Assembly: GCA_017745175.1 (NCBI GenBank)
Contig: JAGHZY010000015.1
Coordinates: 24,517 to 88,516, forward strand
Direction of reading: 5' to 3'
Length of the DNA: 64,000 nt
Source of the DNA: Sphingopyxis sp.
GTDB taxonomy: Bacteria; Pseudomonadota; Alphaproteobacteria; Sphingomonadales; Sphingomonadaceae
Below the pieces are notes generated by a model, which made no database searches, was not told the origin of the DNA, and was given only the letters and a program-made list of their open reading frames with translations. Of this stretch, positions 25,146 to 33,879 are shown piece by piece (the stretch's first letter is position 1; each line of letters starts with the position of its first letter). A program made the translations under genes and the position numbers.

Positions 25146-26684
25146 ATGGCAGGCACGGCGATGATGGAACGCCCCGCGGATGCGAAAGCTGCACCGGTCG
25201 ATCAGGATGTGTTGATCGTCGGCGCGGGGATTTCGGGCATTGGCATGGCGGTGCATTTGCAGATGAACTGTCCGGACCGCAGCTTTGCCCTCGTCGAGCG
25301 CCGCGAACAGCTTGGCGGCACCTGGGACCTCTTCCGCTATCCGGGCATCCGTTCGGACAGCGACATGCATACGCTCGGCTTCGTCTTCGAACCGTGGAAA
25401 CATGAAAAGTCGATCGCCGACGGCCCGTCGATCCTCGAATATCTCAATCGCATCGTCGACGAACGCGACATCCGCGAACGCATCCGTTTCGACAGCAAGG
25501 TCGTCGATGCCGACTGGGACAGTGCCGCGGCGCGCTGGACGGTGACGATGGAGGACAGCAAGGGCGCCAGGTCGACCACGACCGCGCGCTGGCTCTATCT
25601 CGGTTCGGGCTATTATGATTATGACGAGCCCTTCGATGCCGGGTTCGCGAGCCGCGAGGACTTCGGGGGGCAGGTCATCCATCCGCAATTCTGGCCGAAG
25701 GATCTCGACTACAAGGGCAAGCGGGTCGTTGTGATCGGATCGGGCGCGACCGCGGTCACCATCGTGCCCTCGATGAAGGAAGCCGCGCACGTCACGATGC
25801 TCCAGCGCACGCCGACCTGGTATTTCATCCGGCCAGCCAAGGACGCGTTCGCCAATTTCCTGCGCAAGTTCCTGCCCGAGGAGCTCGCATACAGGATCAC
25901 GCGTTTCAAGAATGTCCGGCTACAGGACATCGCCTTCCGCCGCGCGCGCGAGAAGCCCGAGAAGGTCAAGGAGTTCCTGACGAAGAAGCTGAAGGCGAGC
26001 CTTGGCGACCATTATGACGCCGAGGCCTTCACCCCGCCCTACAACCCGTGGGAACAGCGCTTATGCCTCGTTCCCGACGCCGATTTCTTCGAAGCGATGA
26101 AGGCGGGCAAGGCATCGGTCGTGACCGATCACATCGAGAAGTTCGACGCGACGGGCATCCGGCTGAAGTCCGGCAAGCATCTCGACGCCGACATCATCAT
26201 CACCGCGACGGGCCTGAAGCTCGCGGTCGCCGGCAAGATCCCGGTACGCGTCGATGGCGCGCCCGTCGATTGGCACGATCATTTCTATTACAAGGCGTGC
26301 ATGTTCTCGAACGTGCCGAACTTCTCGGCGGTTTTCGGCTATCTCAATGCGAGCTGGACGCTACGCGCCGATATCGTGTCAGAATATGTCTGCCGCGTGC
26401 TCAACCATATGCGCGACACCGGCACCACGGTCGCGACTCCGGCGCTTGCCGATCCGTCGAGCCTCGAAGAGGAAAATGTCTTCGACTTCTCGTCAGGCTA
26501 TATCCAGCGTTCGCTGCACATCATGCCCAAGAGCACCGCCACATTGCCGTGGCGGCTCAGCCAGAATTATGTGCAGGACCGGGTCGACATGCGCACGGGC
26601 GCGATTGCCGATGGCGTGCTGACCTTCAGCAATGCCCAAGCGAAAATATCGACAGCACCGGCGGAACTCGAGGCGGCCGAATAA
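25146..26684 (+). CDS. FAD-dependent monooxygenase, Baeyer-Villiger type
   Basis: A 512-residue flavoprotein that should insert oxygen next to a carbonyl group using NADPH and O2. The FAD motif GAGISG is at residues 26-31 and the NADPH motif GSGATA at 198-203. Between them lies the type I Baeyer-Villiger fingerprint FxGxxxHxxxWP, here FGGQVIHPQFWP at 173-184. Substrate is unknown; ketones, steroids or long-chain compounds are all possible in this family. GGGAGA precedes the ATG. It is divergent from the NUDIX-DUF47 gene, with a palindrome in between. Confidence 0.9.
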   Translation: MAGTAMMERPADAKAAPVDQDVLIVGAGISGIGMAVHLQMNCPDRSFALVERREQLGGTWDLFRYPGIRSDSDMHTLGFVFEPWKHEKSIADGPSILEYLNRIVDERDIRERIRFDSKVVDADWDSAAARWTVTMEDSKGARSTTTARWLYLGSGYYDYDEPFDAGFASREDFGGQVIHPQFWPKDLDYKGKRVVVIGSGATAVTIVPSMKEAAHVTMLQRTPTWYFIRPAKDAFANFLRKFLPEELAYRITRFKNVRLQDIAFRRAREKPEKVKEFLTKKLKASLGDHYDAEAFTPPYNPWEQRLCLVPDADFFEAMKAGKASVVTDHIEKFDATGIRLKSGKHLDADIIITATGLKLAVAGKIPVRVDGAPVDWHDHFYYKACMFSNVPNFSAVFGYLNASWTLRADIVSEYVCRVLNHMRDTGTTVATPALADPSSLEEENVFDFSSGYIQRSLHIMPKSTATLPWRLSQNYVQDRVDMRTGAIADGVLTFSNAQAKISTAPAELEAAE

Positions 26685-26690
26685 TAAGGG

Positions 26691-26873
26691 CTAATCGGCG
26701 TGCTCGGGCTTGCCCTTGGTCGAGCCCTTGGCGAAATCCTCGAGTTGCTTTTCGGTCATGCTGTCGACCATCTGCCTCGACGCGCCTTTCAGTTTCGATT
26801 TGGGCGAATCACCGCGCTTGGCGCTGAGCGCGGCACCGGCGGCTTTCTGCTGGGCTTTGGATTTGGCTGGCAT
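26691..26873 (-). CDS. DUF3008 small basic protein
   Basis: A 60-residue lysine-rich protein matching the DUF3008 pattern: MPAKSKAQQKAAGAALSAKRG at the N terminus (cited in full up to residue 21 only in part), KGASRQMVDSMTEKQLEDFA, and a PEH tail. Function unknown; similar small proteins are abundant in stressed alphaproteobacteria. AAGGAGAAG precedes the ATG. It lies 20 bp downstream of an SDR gene on the same strand and converges on the monooxygenase gene. Confidence 0.82.
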   Translation of the reverse strand: MPAKSKAQQKAAGAALSAKRGDSPKSKLKGASRQMVDSMTEKQLEDFAKGSTKGKPEHAD

Positions 26874-26893
26874 GGTGCTTCTCCTTGCCCCCG

Positions 26894-27829
26894 CTAGCCA
26901 TTAACGATCGTACCGCCATTGGGATGCAGCACCTGACCCGACATATAGCTGCTGTCGTCGCAGGCGAGGAACAGGAAGCAGGGCGCGACCTCATTGGGCT
27001 CGCCCGGCCGTTTCATCGGTGTATTCTCGCCAAAGGTCGCGACCTTTTCCGCCGGTGCGCCGCCCCGCGGGTTGAGCGGGGTCCAGATCGGCCCGGGCGC
27101 AACGCCGTTCACGCGAATGCCCTTCCCGACCAGATTTTCGCTGAGCGACCGCGTGAAGGCGGTGATCGCGCCTTTGGTAGCGCTGTAATCGAGCAGGCCC
27201 TTTGACCCCTGATACGTGGTGACGCTGGTGCAGTTGACAATTGCCGCACCCTTTTTGAGGTGAGGCAACGCCGCCTGCACCAGATAGAACATGCCGAAGA
27301 CATTGGTTGCGAACGTCCGTTCGAGCTGCCCGGAACTGATGTCGCGAATATCTTCGGCCGGATGCTGTTCGCCCGCATTGTTGACGACGATGTCGAGCCG
27401 ACCGAGTTTCCCGACCGTCTGCGCAACGATCTTCTTCCCCGCCGCGGGCTTGCCGACGTCGGCCTTGATCGCAATCGCGCGGCGTCCCTCGGCTTCGACG
27501 ATGGCTGAGGTTTCAACCGCGTCGGCACGGTTCTCGAGATAGACGATCGCCACGTCGGCGCCTTCGCGCGCGAACAGCGCACATACCGCGCGGCCGATCC
27601 CGCTGTCGCCGCCGGTGACGATCGCCACCTTGCCAGCGAGCCGCCCGGATCCGGGATATCGCGGTTCCCATCTGGGCGCACGATCCAGATCGAATTCACG
27701 ATCGGACGGCGGCTTCGCAATCGTCTTGCCCGGTCCCACCGCGCGGCGCAGCTTTTTTGCCGCACTCCTCTTGCCCTTCTTCTCGCTGGAGCTTTCACCG
27801 ACCTTGCCGGCTTTCGGCTGCTCCGCCAT
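26894..27829 (-). CDS. SDR oxidoreductase, general-stress (YghA/GS39) type
   Basis: A 311-residue SDR with a basic N-terminal extension (about 45 residues, KKGKRSAAKKLRRAVGPGK) typical of the YghA/general stress protein 39 group. The cofactor motif is VTGGDSGIGRAV, with NNAGEQHP, the catalytic serine (NCTSVTTYQGS) and YSATKGA. The tail SSYMSGQVLHPNGGTIVNG closes the fold. The start at 27829 (MAEQPKAGKV) has AAGGAC upstream; the frame runs on upstream into the neighbouring gene's region and is not coding there. It sits between the DUF3298 lipoprotein gene and the DUF3008 gene, probably as one unit. Confidence 0.88.
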   Translation of the reverse strand: MAEQPKAGKVGESSSEKKGKRSAAKKLRRAVGPGKTIAKPPSDREFDLDRAPRWEPRYPGSGRLAGKVAIVTGGDSGIGRAVCALFAREGADVAIVYLENRADAVETSAIVEAEGRRAIAIKADVGKPAAGKKIVAQTVGKLGRLDIVVNNAGEQHPAEDIRDISSGQLERTFATNVFGMFYLVQAALPHLKKGAAIVNCTSVTTYQGSKGLLDYSATKGAITAFTRSLSENLVGKGIRVNGVAPGPIWTPLNPRGGAPAEKVATFGENTPMKRPGEPNEVAPCFLFLACDDSSYMSGQVLHPNGGTIVNG

Positions 27830-27840
27830 GAGCCCGTCCT

Positions 27841-28674
27841 TCAGTTGATGGGGAGAAAATCGCGCGCGAATTCGTCTTTCACAGCTTTCACAACTGGTCC
27901 GGTCACCGGCACATTGATCCTGTAACTGCCCTCGGCATAGGGACCGACCTCGTACGGCGCGATCGCAATTGTCATGCGGTCGAGATAGCGCCCGTCGGAC
28001 GAGCCGAGCCAAATGGTCTGCGCCGACGCGGGCGGGCATTTGGCGAAGGAGCTGTCGGGCGCTTCGTCGAGGACGATCCCTTTCGCGGCCTTCGCGCGCC
28101 TGATGCCGGCGCAGAACGCCTCGCGGACGGCCGTATCGAACGCCTCGCTGCTCCGGAACAGGTCGAGCGGCTTCCGCTGTTCGCGGCGGTTGCGGTCCCA
28201 GACCAGCGTATCGAAGGTCTGCATGCCATGTGCGCCGCCGGTATAGGTCTCGATCTCCGCCGACAGGCTGAGAAAGCGCCGGGTGTCGGTCACACGCTGC
28301 CATGTCTGGCGGTGGGTATGGCCGCGATAGGGATAATCGCCCTTCTCCGCCGCTGCCTTGTCGCGCCTTGCAGCCGCGATCAGAGCCTCGCGCTTCGCTG
28401 CCCGGTCGCCGTCGAGCAACTTTGCCAGTTCAGGAATTCGGGCAGCGTCCGCGGGATAGGAATAGACGAATTCGATCAGGTCGTTGCTCTCGCTGACATT
28501 CGACGGCGGGGCATTTTTGGCTGCCTCGTCGGCAGCGCCGGCAGCCGGCGCGCCGGGGACCGCGGCGGCGGCAATTTTCTCCGCTTTCGTCGGCTTGTCT
28601 TCGGAACAGCTTGCCAGCAGCAGCCCGCCGGCAAGGAGCGGAATGGCATTTCGCCAAGGCTTTTCGATCATCAT
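27841..28674 (-). CDS. RsiV-like DUF4163/DUF3298 lipoprotein
   Basis: A 277-residue exported lipoprotein (lipobox LASC near residue 22, then an Ala/Pro-rich linker). The mature part has the DUF4163-DUF3298 arrangement seen in the extracellular part of RsiV: SLSAEIETYTGGAHGMQTFDTLVWDRN and IAIAPYEVGPYAEGSYRINVP (in parts). RsiV in Bacillus binds lysozyme, but this protein has no cytoplasmic anti-sigma part, so that role should not be carried over. Two adjacent ATG codons (28674, 28671) are possible starts. It is divergent from the aminopeptidase gene with 55 bp between starts. Confidence 0.8.
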   Translation of the reverse strand: MMIEKPWRNAIPLLAGGLLLASCSEDKPTKAEKIAAAAVPGAPAAGAADEAAKNAPPSNVSESNDLIEFVYSYPADAARIPELAKLLDGDRAAKREALIAAARRDKAAAEKGDYPYRGHTHRQTWQRVTDTRRFLSLSAEIETYTGGAHGMQTFDTLVWDRNRREQRKPLDLFRSSEAFDTAVREAFCAGIRRAKAAKGIVLDEAPDSSFAKCPPASAQTIWLGSSDGRYLDRMTIAIAPYEVGPYAEGSYRINVPVTGPVVKAVKDEFARDFLPIN

Positions 28675-28729
28675 GCCGACATAACGCCGGGAATCGACAA
28701 AATATCCCGAGCGGCCTAGCACCGCTCAC

Positions 28730-30133
28730 ATGACCGACTATTCCGACCTGATCCAGCCAGACAAGGGGCAGGGCGCGCATACGATCCACCTCGTCGACAA
28801 AAAGGGCTATGACGAATGGCTGAAAGGCCGCAGCGCGCGTGAACGCGCCCATCTCGCTGCGGTCGGTTTCAAGCCCGATGCGTTCGTTCACGCGATCCTG
28901 CCAGGCGACGATCCGGACAAATGGGCGGTCGTCACCACCGTCGCCAATACGAACAACCTCTCGGCCTGGTGCCTCGCCAAGCTCGGACAGATTCTGCCCG
29001 AAGGTCGGTACCGCGTCGAAGGCCAGCAACCGGGCAAGGCGCTGTTCGGCTGGATGAGCGCACAATATCGCTTCGACACGTATAAGTCGAACCCGCCGAC
29101 GAAAGGCCCGCGAGTCCTGCTGACGACCGATGTCGGCGCGATCGCGCCGATGGTGGCCGAGGTGCGCGCGGCCGCGCTCGTCCGCGATCTCGTCAACACC
29201 CCCGCCGCGGACATGGGGCCGGCGACGATCGAGAAGGCCGCCGAACGCATCGCCAAGGCGCACGGCGGCAAACTGACCGTCACCAGGGGCGAGGCGCTCG
29301 AACAGGGATACCCGATGATCCATGCGGTCGGGCGCGCCGCGGCAAAGCACCATGCCCCACGCCTGATCGAGATCGAATGGGGCAAGGAAAGCCATCCGCG
29401 CATCGCGCTCGTCGGCAAGGGGATCAGCTTCGACAGCGGCGGGCTCGACATCAAGCCCGCAGCGGGGATGCGGCTGATGAAAAAGGATATGGGCGGCGCG
29501 GCGCATGTGCTCGCGCTCGCCGAACTGGTGATGGCGAGCGGATTGCCGGTACGGCTCCACTGCCTCGTCGCCGCGGCCGAAAATGCGATTTCGGCCGACG
29601 CATTCCGCCCGGGCGACGTGTTGAAAAGCCGTCTCGGCCTGACCGTCGAGATCGGCAACACCGACGCAGAGGGACGGCTGGTCCTCGGCGATGCGCTGGC
29701 AAAGGCCGGCGAAGGCAAGCCCGAACTGATCGTCGATTTCGCGACGCTGACGGGCGCCGCGCGCGTCGCGCTCGGCCCCGACCTGCCGCCGCTATTCGCC
29801 AATGACGACGAACTCGCCGACGCGATGCTGAAGGGCGGAATCGAGCGCGACGATCCTTTGTGGCGGATGCCATTGTGGGATGGCTATGCCGATCTGCTCG
29901 AAACCGACATCGCCGACCTTGGCAATGCGGGAAGCTCGCCCTTTGCGGGGACGATCACCGCGGCACTCTTCCTCAAGCGTTTCGTCCCCGAAGGCGTCCT
30001 GTGGGCGCACCTCGACACCTTCGCCTGGCGTCCGTCGGCGAAGCCCGGACGGCCAAAGGGCGGCGCGGCGCTGGGGCTGCGCGCCGCTTGGGCGATGCTG
30101 CAGGACCGCTACGACCGGCGCGGGAAAAACTGA
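28730..30133 (+). CDS. M17 leucyl aminopeptidase family protein
   Basis: A 467-residue cytosolic metallo-aminopeptidase. The C-terminal catalytic domain shows the M17 metal and active-site blocks: LVGKGISFDSGGLDIKPAAGM (in part), MKKDMGGAAHVL and the signature NTDAEGRLVLGDAL. The N-terminal domain is shorter and less like PepA, so this is the PepA-related group often labelled leucyl aminopeptidase in alphaproteobacteria. It starts a plus-strand run with the NlpC/P60 and argC genes, after an 85-bp gap. Confidence 0.92.
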   Translation: MTDYSDLIQPDKGQGAHTIHLVDKKGYDEWLKGRSARERAHLAAVGFKPDAFVHAILPGDDPDKWAVVTTVANTNNLSAWCLAKLGQILPEGRYRVEGQQPGKALFGWMSAQYRFDTYKSNPPTKGPRVLLTTDVGAIAPMVAEVRAAALVRDLVNTPAADMGPATIEKAAERIAKAHGGKLTVTRGEALEQGYPMIHAVGRAAAKHHAPRLIEIEWGKESHPRIALVGKGISFDSGGLDIKPAAGMRLMKKDMGGAAHVLALAELVMASGLPVRLHCLVAAAENAISADAFRPGDVLKSRLGLTVEIGNTDAEGRLVLGDALAKAGEGKPELIVDFATLTGAARVALGPDLPPLFANDDELADAMLKGGIERDDPLWRMPLWDGYADLLETDIADLGNAGSSPFAGTITAALFLKRFVPEGVLWAHLDTFAWRPSAKPGRPKGGAALGLRAAWAMLQDRYDRRGKN

Positions 30134-30218
30134 ACATTCTTGATAAAGCCCGGCCTGCTGGTCTAATGGCCCGCGATTGCACGCACCCTGCGGGCATCGG
30201 GTTTCAACAGGACGGCAA

Positions 30219-31163
30219 GTGACAGCAGGCAGCGGTGAACATTCGGCGGCAAATCGCGTACGCATGGGCCGCCCCGGCACGGTCGGGGCCGGTCGCGATC
30301 GCTTTGGCCTGACCGGGACGTCGCAGAGCTTCGATCCGCGCGTCGTCGCGATCCGCCCCGACCTTGCCGATATCGCGGTCGCCGGCACCCATTTCGCTCC
30401 GCACTATGCGGCGCCGATGATGCAGAGCGGCGTGCTGCCCGCCGCAGTGCTGCGCTCCGCGCCGTCGCTCGAGGCCGAACAGACCAGCGAGCTGCTCTTC
30501 GGCGAAGGTTTTGCGCTGCTCGACCTCACTGGCGGATGGGCTTGGGGCTATTGCCTCGCCGACCATTATGTCGGCTACCTTGCCGCCGATGCCATCGCCG
30601 CACCGATCGCGCCGACGCACCGCGTCCGGATGATCGAGGCGATGCTCCACAGCACCCCCGATGCGACGAGCGGCGGCCCCGGCGTCTTGCCGCGCGGCGC
30701 GCTTGTGATGGGTGAGCCGGAAGGCGAATGGCTCGCGACCGCGCACGGATATCTGCCCCTCGCCGCGCTGGTCGAGGTCGGCACGCAGGACGGCGATCCG
30801 ACCGGGCTTGCCGAGGAAATGATCGGCACGCCGTACGTGTGGGGCGGCCGTACGGCAAAGGGCATCGATTGCTCGGGGCTCGTCCAGCTCGTGTGGGGCG
30901 CGGCGGGCGTCCAGCTGCCACGCGACAGCGACCTGCAGCTGGCCGCGCTCGGCGCCGACAGGGATGTCGATCCGGCTGCGCTCGCGCGGGGCGATCTCGT
31001 CTTCTTTCCGGGACATGTCGGGATCATGGCCGACGACAGGAACATCATCCATGCCAGCCGACGATGGATGGCGGTGAAAGTCGAGCCGCTGGCCGACGTC
31101 GTCGCACGTTCGGCCGCAAAGGATCATGACCCGCCGGTGAGCGGGTATAAAAGATTGCGATAA
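30219..31163 (+). CDS. NlpC/P60 family peptidoglycan hydrolase
   Basis: A 314-residue cysteine peptidase likely to cut gamma-D-Glu-diaminopimelate bonds. An N-terminal SH3-like region covers about residues 75-185, and the C-terminal NlpC/P60 domain carries Cys218 (GIDCSGLVQLVWG), His266 (GHVGIM) and His278 (IIHAS). No signal peptide is visible, so it may act on imported muropeptides in the cytoplasm. The GTG at 30219 is chosen because AGGA lies at the right distance; a TTG 14 codons upstream is weaker. argC begins 2 bp after its stop. Confidence 0.87.
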   Translation: MTAGSGEHSAANRVRMGRPGTVGAGRDRFGLTGTSQSFDPRVVAIRPDLADIAVAGTHFAPHYAAPMMQSGVLPAAVLRSAPSLEAEQTSELLFGEGFALLDLTGGWAWGYCLADHYVGYLAADAIAAPIAPTHRVRMIEAMLHSTPDATSGGPGVLPRGALVMGEPEGEWLATAHGYLPLAALVEVGTQDGDPTGLAEEMIGTPYVWGGRTAKGIDCSGLVQLVWGAAGVQLPRDSDLQLAALGADRDVDPAALARGDLVFFPGHVGIMADDRNIIHASRRWMAVKVEPLADVVARSAAKDHDPPVSGYKRLR

Positions 31164-31165
31164 TC

Positions 31166-32092
31166 ATGACACAGACGGTTTTCATCGACGGCGCGGCGGG
31201 AACGACGGGCCTCGAAATTGCCGAGCGCCTTGCCGGACGGAGCGAGTTTGCGCTGATCAGGCTGGACGAGGCACGTCGCAAGGATGCCGCCGCGCGGCGC
31301 GAGGCGCTGAACGACGCCGATTTCGTCATCCTCTGCCTGCCCGACGAAGCGGCGCGCGAAGCGGTTGCGATGATCGACAACGACCGCACGAAAGTCATCG
31401 ACGCGTCGACCGCGCACCGCATTGCGCCCGGCTGGGTTTATGGCTTTCCCGAGGTGAGCGGACATGATGCCGTCGCCGCCGCAGCGCGGGTGTCGAACCC
31501 CGGCTGCTACTCGACCGGCTTCATCGCGCTCGTTGCGCCGGTCGTGCAGGCGGGTCTGCTTCCCGCCGACTGGCCCTATATCTGCCACGCGGTCAGCGGC
31601 TATTCGGGCGGCGGCAAGGCACTGATCGAACGGTTCGAGCAGGACCGTGACATCGCATGGCGCAGCTATGCCCTCGCGCTTGGTCACAAGCATGTTCCCG
31701 AAATGCGGGCGCATTGCGGCCTGTCGCTGCGGCCGCTCTTCTCGCCCGCCGTGATCGCCGCACACCGCGGAATGGTCGTCGAGGTGCCGCTGCCGCTGGA
31801 CGCAATGCCCGGCGCCGCGTCGCCCGACGCCTTGCGCGCCGCGCTCGCCGACTTCTATGGCGCGAGTCCGATCGTCGTCATGGGCGAAGCGCCGGCCGAC
31901 GGCGAAATGCTGCTCCGCGCTTCGGACGCGGGCGACGACCGGATCGAACTGTTCGTTTTCGCCAATGGCGATGGAAGTCAGGCGCGCCTCGTCGCGCGGC
32001 TCGACAATCTGGGCAAGGGCGCGAGCGGCGCGTGCGTCCAGAATCTCAACATCATGGCGGGGCTGCCCGAAATCGCGGGGCTGCGGCTGTAG
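31166..32092 (+). CDS. argC: N-acetyl-gamma-glutamyl-phosphate reductase (type 2)
   Basis: Third step of arginine synthesis: NADPH-dependent reduction of N-acetylglutamyl phosphate to the semialdehyde. The Rossmann motif FIDGAAGTTG starts at residue 6 and the catalytic Cys114 lies in SNPGCYSTGF. The 308-residue length and these sequences define the shorter type 2 ArgC. It is tightly coupled to the NlpC/P60 gene upstream; no other arg gene is nearby. A small gene of unknown function converges with a 3-bp gap. Confidence 0.93.
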   Translation: MTQTVFIDGAAGTTGLEIAERLAGRSEFALIRLDEARRKDAAARREALNDADFVILCLPDEAAREAVAMIDNDRTKVIDASTAHRIAPGWVYGFPEVSGHDAVAAAARVSNPGCYSTGFIALVAPVVQAGLLPADWPYICHAVSGYSGGGKALIERFEQDRDIAWRSYALALGHKHVPEMRAHCGLSLRPLFSPAVIAAHRGMVVEVPLPLDAMPGAASPDALRAALADFYGASPIVVMGEAPADGEMLLRASDAGDDRIELFVFANGDGSQARLVARLDNLGKGASGACVQNLNIMAGLPEIAGLRL

Positions 32093-32095
32093 CGC

Positions 32096-32311
32096 CTAGT
32101 GCACCGTGTCGAGGATATCCTCGACCGAAAGATAGGTGATCAGCCGTTCGATCTGGCGCCAGCGCGCGAAATGGACGTGGTTACCGAGCGCGCGATACTG
32201 TTCGGCGCGCGCGGCTGCGGCAAATCCCGCTTCTTCGCCGTGCATCATGATCAGCGCGTGGGCATCCTCGACCGCGGCGCGGTCGGCAAGAAAGGGTGCT
32301 GGCAGGTGCAT
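32096..32311 (-). CDS. Small conserved-looking protein, function unknown
   Basis: A 71-residue predicted helical protein. The pattern HGEEAGFAAAARAEQYRALGNHVHFARWRQIERLITYL resembles small alphaproteobacterial proteins with an A-rich helix, a GD/GN turn and a WxxI ending, of unknown role (cited only in part as a motif: HG, AAARAE, ALGN, FARWRQI). No signal peptide or membrane segment. It ends 3 bp from argC and would be transcribed alone from the 171-bp region before the sugar dehydrogenase gene. Confidence 0.6.
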   Translation of the reverse strand: MHLPAPFLADRAAVEDAHALIMMHGEEAGFAAAARAEQYRALGNHVHFARWRQIERLITYLSVEDILDTVH

Positions 32312-32482
32312 CGAATTCCTGGTCCGTTTACTTATACCACCCTCCTAGGCATTGCCTCTCACCGCGCCGTTCCCAACCGTAATGAACAATCGGGTAAGGT
32401 TAATGCAGCAGGCTCGGCAGTTAACCTCCTGCCACCGAGCAACCCCCTTTGACGCTGCGCCTTGCCCGTGTAGACAGGCGTC

Positions 32483-33826
32483 ATGCGCAAGATCCTGAAA
32501 TATGCACTGCTCGCCCTGCTGCTGATCCTGATAGTCGGCGGCATCACCGTTTACGTCATGTCGCGCCCCGATGTGGCGCGTTTCTCGACCGCCGAGCTCA
32601 GTGGGCGGGTTCCGGTCATGGCATCGCAAAAGAGCGAGACCTTTCCGACGGTGAATGTGCCCGAGGCGACGAGCTGGCCCGCGGGGCAGGCGCCGCGCGC
32701 TGCGCAGGGTCTTGCTGTCGCGCGCTTCGCCGACGGCCTCGACCATCCGCGTACGATCCTCGTCCTTCCCAATGGCGACGTGCTCGTCGCCGAATCGCAG
32801 AGTCCGCCGCGCAAGGACGGCGGCGTACAGGGCGCCGTGATGAAGAATCTGATGGGCAAGGGCGGGTCGGGCCGCGAGCCCTCGGCGAACCGCATCACCC
32901 TGCTCCGCGACGCCGATGGCGACGGCAAGGCCGAGGTAAAGACCGCCTATATCACAGGGCTCAACTCGCCCTATGGCATGGCACTGGTCGGCACGACGCT
33001 TTACGTCGCCAACACCGATGCCTTGCTCGCCTTCCCCTATGTGGCGGGCGAGACGAAGATGAGCGGCAAGCCTGCGAAGATCGTCGACCTGCCGGCCAAG
33101 GGCACCAACCGTCACTGGACCAAGAGCCTTGCCGTCGCACCCAATGGCTGGCTCTACATCGGCGTCGGGGCCGACTCCAACATCGGCGAGACCGGCATGA
33201 ACCGCGAGTTCCGCCGCGCCAGCGTTCTCGAGGTGCGGCCCGAGAGCAAATATGTCCGCACCTTCGCCGCAGGCATCCGTAACCCCGTCGGCCTCGCTTT
33301 CTACCCGGGCAGCGACCGGTTGTGGACCGTCGTCAACGAGCGCGACATGCTCGGCAGCGATCTCGTCCCGGACTATCTGACCGACGTTACCGAGGGTGAT
33401 TTCTATGGCTGGCCCTGGTATTATTGGGGCGGCTTCATCGATCCACGCGTCGAGCCCGAGGCCGAGGATCGCCGCCAATATGTGAAGCGCCCCGAATATG
33501 GTCTCGGCGCGCACACCGCACCGCTGGGCTTCACTTTTACCCAGGGACTCGACCTCGGTGAACGCTGGGCGAACGGTGCATTGATCGCCCGCCACGGCTC
33601 GTGGAACCGTGAACCCGTCGCGGGCTATGACGTCGTGTTCGTCAAGTTCGGCGCCAACGGCAAACCCGTCGACGCACTGCCGGTCACCTTGCTCGACCAG
33701 TTCCTCGGCAAGGACGGCAAGACCACCCGCGGCCGCCCGGCCGACGTCAAGGTCGCGAAGGACGGCAGCGCGCTCGTCGCCGACGATACCGGCGGGGTGA
33801 TCTGGCGGGTCGCGAAGGGCGGATAA
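32483..33826 (+). CDS. Membrane-anchored PQQ-type sugar (sorbosone) dehydrogenase
   Basis: A 447-residue protein with one N-terminal membrane helix (residues about 5-25) and a periplasmic beta-propeller of the L-sorbosone dehydrogenase / PQQ-dependent sugar dehydrogenase family. Family blocks are FADGLDHPRTILVLPNGDVLVAES, SPYGMAL, AAGIRNPVGLAF, and HGSWNREPVAGYDVVFV (in parts). The substrate is not predictable. An inverted repeat GCTCGG/CCGAGC lies about 45 bp upstream of the start. A strong terminator follows directly, so it is a single-gene unit. Confidence 0.87.
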   Translation: MRKILKYALLALLLILIVGGITVYVMSRPDVARFSTAELSGRVPVMASQKSETFPTVNVPEATSWPAGQAPRAAQGLAVARFADGLDHPRTILVLPNGDVLVAESQSPPRKDGGVQGAVMKNLMGKGGSGREPSANRITLLRDADGDGKAEVKTAYITGLNSPYGMALVGTTLYVANTDALLAFPYVAGETKMSGKPAKIVDLPAKGTNRHWTKSLAVAPNGWLYIGVGADSNIGETGMNREFRRASVLEVRPESKYVRTFAAGIRNPVGLAFYPGSDRLWTVVNERDMLGSDLVPDYLTDVTEGDFYGWPWYYWGGFIDPRVEPEAEDRRQYVKRPEYGLGAHTAPLGFTFTQGLDLGERWANGALIARHGSWNREPVAGYDVVFVKFGANGKPVDALPVTLLDQFLGKDGKTTRGRPADVKVAKDGSALVADDTGGVIWRVAKGG

Positions 33827-33828
33827 AG

Positions 33829-33857
33829 AAAAGGCCCCGCAATCGCGGGGCCTTTTT
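33829..33857. terminator. Bidirectional terminator between sugar dehydrogenase and dnaN
   Basis: AAAAGGCCCCGC (33829-33840) pairs with GCGGGGCCTTTT around an AATC loop, with a T-run on the plus strand and A-run on the other side. Confidence 0.9.
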
Positions 33858-33879
33858 CGTTTCAGATTTCAGCGGGTCG